Below, piece by piece: positions 6,972 to 8,155 of a DNA stretch of 8,155 nucleotides. Location of the stretch: NCBI GenBank assembly GCA_003505905.1, contig DNXM01000218.1, positions 1 through 8,155 on the forward strand. The letters run 5' to 3'. Source of the DNA: Oscillospiraceae bacterium (GTDB lineage: Bacteria > Bacillota > Clostridia > Oscillospirales > Acutalibacteraceae). The translations under genes and the position numbers were made by a program. Numbering within the stretch: position 1 is the first letter of the stretch; each line of letters opens with the position of its first letter. Under the pieces are notes generated by a model. That model saw only the letters and a list, made by a program, of their open reading frames with translations, was not told where the DNA came from and searched no databases.

Positions 6972-7030
6972 TTGTAGCAAAAGCCAACCGCTTTCGCAAT
7001 ACTTTTATTATAATACCATACAATAGAGAT

Positions 7031-7065
7031 GCACCGCAGGCGAAACCGTCTGCGGTGCTGATTTT
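7031..7065 (+). terminator. Rho-independent terminator between the EEP gene and spo0A
   Basis: GCACCGCAG (7031-7039) pairs perfectly with CTGCGGTGC (7050-7058), with three further inner pairs (one G-T) closing a 4-base loop. The plus strand continues TGATTTTT, fitting termination of the EEP gene about 60 bases after its stop. On the minus strand no T run follows directly (ATCTCTATTG), so use by convergent spo0A is possible but weaker. Confidence 0.78.
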
Positions 7066-7839
7066 TCAGGATGCTTTTTGACGAAGGCGAAGTCGGTCGG
7101 CAATCATGGCAATGAATTCGCTGTTGGTCGGCTTGCCTCTTGTGTTCTGAATGGTGTAACCGAAATAGGAGGACAGCACATCCACATCGCCTCGGTCCCA
7201 CGCAACCTCAATGGCGTGGCGAATGGCTCTTTCCACGCGGGAGGAAGTGGAGCGGTAGGTTTTGGCAACCGTCGGATACAGGATTTTCGTCACAGCGGAA
7301 ATCATCTCGGGGTCTTCCACCGAAAGGCGAATGGCGGTGCGCAAATACTGATAACCCTTGATGTGCGCAGGCACGCCGATTTGGTGCATGATTTCGCTGA
7401 TGGTGCTGTCCAGCGAGCTGTCGGATGAATCGGTTTGTTTTATGTTCGTCTGACCGTTGCGGCTCCGAACGGTCAGTTGTTTGATTCGCTGTGCGAGGGC
7501 TTCGGGATTGAACGGTTTAATAAAATAGTAGTCGGCACCCGCAGAAAGAACCTCTTGTTGCAGTGCGTCACTGTCCACACCGGACAAAACCAAAACAAGC
7601 GGTCTTTTGCCGCATTCAACGGTGGGCAGAACCTTTAGTACACCGACAGCGTCCAAATGCGCCATGAAAGCGTCCATCAACAGCACATCGGGCTGAACCT
7701 CTGCAAGGCTCGAAAGAACGGCGGAACCGTCTTTTGCCGTTGTCTTCACTTCAAAGCCCTCTCGGCGGAATGTTTCCGCACAAAGTGCCGCATATTCGGA
7801 TTTGTCATCTGCGAGTAGAATTTTTCTTTGTTTTTCCAT
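7066..7839 (-). CDS. spo0A: Spo0A, master response regulator of sporulation
   Basis: Transcription factor that, when phosphorylated, binds 0A boxes and starts sporulation. The 257-residue protein has an N-terminal receiver (about 5-120) with Asp11/Asp12, phospho-acceptor Asp56, Ser86 and Lys108 of KPF. The C-terminal DNA-binding domain (about 145-257) carries highly conserved blocks: [51 protein letters not shown] and [17 protein letters not shown]. Start ATG at 7839: GGAGGT lies 7 bases upstream, and the ATG at 7899 overlaps the -35 box. Oddity: the loop after Asp56 reads [10 protein letters not shown], with Ala where the usual Pro stands. Located directly downstream of spoIVB, as in Bacillus. 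Confidence 0.97.
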   Translation of the reverse strand: MEKQRKILLADDKSEYAALCAETFRREGFEVKTTAKDGSAVLSSLAEVQPDVLLMDAFMAHLDAVGVLKVLPTVECGKRPLVLVLSGVDSDALQQEVLSAGADYYFIKPFNPEALAQRIKQLTVRSRNGQTNIKQTDSSDSSLDSTISEIMHQIGVPAHIKGYQYLRTAIRLSVEDPEMISAVTKILYPTVAKTYRSTSSRVERAIRHAIEVAWDRGDVDVLSSYFGYTIQNTRGKPTNSEFIAMIADRLRLRQKAS

Positions 7840-7870
7840 TTCTATTACCTCCGTGTTTTTCGGTAGCTTT

Positions 7871-7899
7871 ATATTACCATAAAATGACATTTTTGGCAA
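7871..7899 (-). promoter_or_regulatory. Sigma-A-type promoter of spo0A
   Basis: Minus-strand TTGCCA (7899-7894), a 17-base spacer and TAATAT (7876-7871) preceded by TATGG lie about 32 bases before the spo0A start. A clear sigma-H promoter or exact 0A box, expected in some relatives, was not seen. A perfect TATAAT (7990-7985) further upstream, just after spoIVB, lacks a good -35. The gap 7840-7999 is AT-rich and holds three TTACCAT copies (7874, 7936, 7980). Confidence 0.6.
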
Positions 7900-7999
7900 T
7901 GGTTTTTATGGAAAAACTTGAAAAAATTACATTTTTTACCATTTCGTAGCAAGGTAATCCCGAAAACGCTAAAATATTATTACCATTATATGCGCTTTT

Positions 8000-8155
8000 T
8001 CATGCTGCGTTGCGGTTGGTTGTCTGCGCCAGCTGCTTGGCGGTTTTCATCATGCTTTCCGCAAAGATTGCGTAACCTTGTTCGGGGTCGTTGACAAAAA
8101 CATGGGTTACGGCGCCGACCAATCTGCCGTTTTGCAGAATGGGGCTGCCGCTCAT
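8000..8155 (-). CDS. spoIVB: SpoIVB serine peptidase, C-terminal end (5' part outside the window)
   Basis: SpoIVB (S55 family) is made in the forespore, secreted into the intermembrane space, and triggers sigma-K processing by cleaving SpoIVFA. Only the last 51 codons are here. The fragment opens [19 protein letters not shown], the family's SGSP motif holding the catalytic Ser (GMSGSP in B. subtilis), then [12 protein letters not shown] and a short tail ending NRNAA. The Met at 8155 is internal to the protein, not a start. The catalytic His and Asp and the PDZ domain must lie beyond the edge. Position immediately before spo0A confirms the assignment. Confidence 0.93.
   Translation of the reverse strand: MSGSPILQNGRLVGAVTHVFVNDPEQGYAIFAESMMKTAKQLAQTTNRNAA

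Noticed and set aside
7874..7986. Three TTACCAT copies upstream of spo0A as a regulator-binding array
   Set aside because: Spacing is irregular (62 and 44 bases), the motif is short, and the region is AT-rich. One copy overlaps the -10 region, so chance is likely.
7985..7990. Perfect TATAAT just downstream of the spoIVB stop, as a second spo0A promoter
   Set aside because: No acceptable -35 hexamer at 16-18 bases upstream, which would fall within the spoIVB coding end.

Overview
This is an ordinary chromosomal stretch of a spore-forming, Gram-positive low-GC bacterium. Spo0A and SpoIVB point to an endospore former. The ctsR-mcsA-mcsB-clpC operon, a CtsR-type operator array and a surface protein with an SPDTG anchor motif fit class Clostridia; I favour an Oscillospiraceae/Ruminococcaceae-like anaerobe, but that placement is inference. 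No mobile element, CRISPR array, tRNA or rRNA gene was seen. Nearly every base is coding or regulatory; the longest non-coding gap is 263 bases, upstream of ctsR.

Layout from left to right. Positions 1-4028, minus strand: the class III heat-shock operon, transcribed ctsR, mcsA, mcsB, clpC. clpC runs off the left edge after 660 codons. Positions 4029-4291: the ctsR control region, with two perfect CtsR operators and extra GTCAAA heptads around a sigma-A-type promoter, followed by the terminator of the next gene. Positions 4292-4897, minus: an unrecognised secreted protein with a signal peptide, an acidic/helical middle and an SPDTG-TM-KKR wall-sorting tail, with its own promoter. Positions 5007-6053, minus, and 6138-6971, plus: a divergent pair of metal-dependent phosphoesterases, one calcineurin-like (Dcr2-type) and one of the endonuclease/exonuclease/phosphatase fold. 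Positions 7066-7839, minus: spo0A, with promoter and Shine-Dalgarno site. Positions 8000-8155, minus: the last 51 codons of spoIVB. The order spoIVB then spo0A matches Bacillus and clostridial genomes.

How the genes work together. CtsR represses its own operon; McsB with its activator McsA phosphorylates arginines, inactivating CtsR and marking damaged proteins; ClpC (with ClpP, not in this window) recognises phospho-arginine and unfolds them. The parts needed for writing and reading the mark are all visible: the McsB catalytic Cys and EED motif, the RDxxRA motif, McsA zinc fingers, and the ClpC N-domain glutamates. SpoIVB signals across the forespore membrane to activate sigma-K processing, and Spo0A is the master regulator of sporulation entry.

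No clearly new system was found. The best second looks are the dense two-sided CtsR operator array, the shared RDxxRA motif in CtsR and McsB, the divergent phosphoesterase pair, the unknown SPDTG surface protein, the atypical phosphorylation-site loop in Spo0A, and a sharp AT-rich shift in clpC at the left edge.
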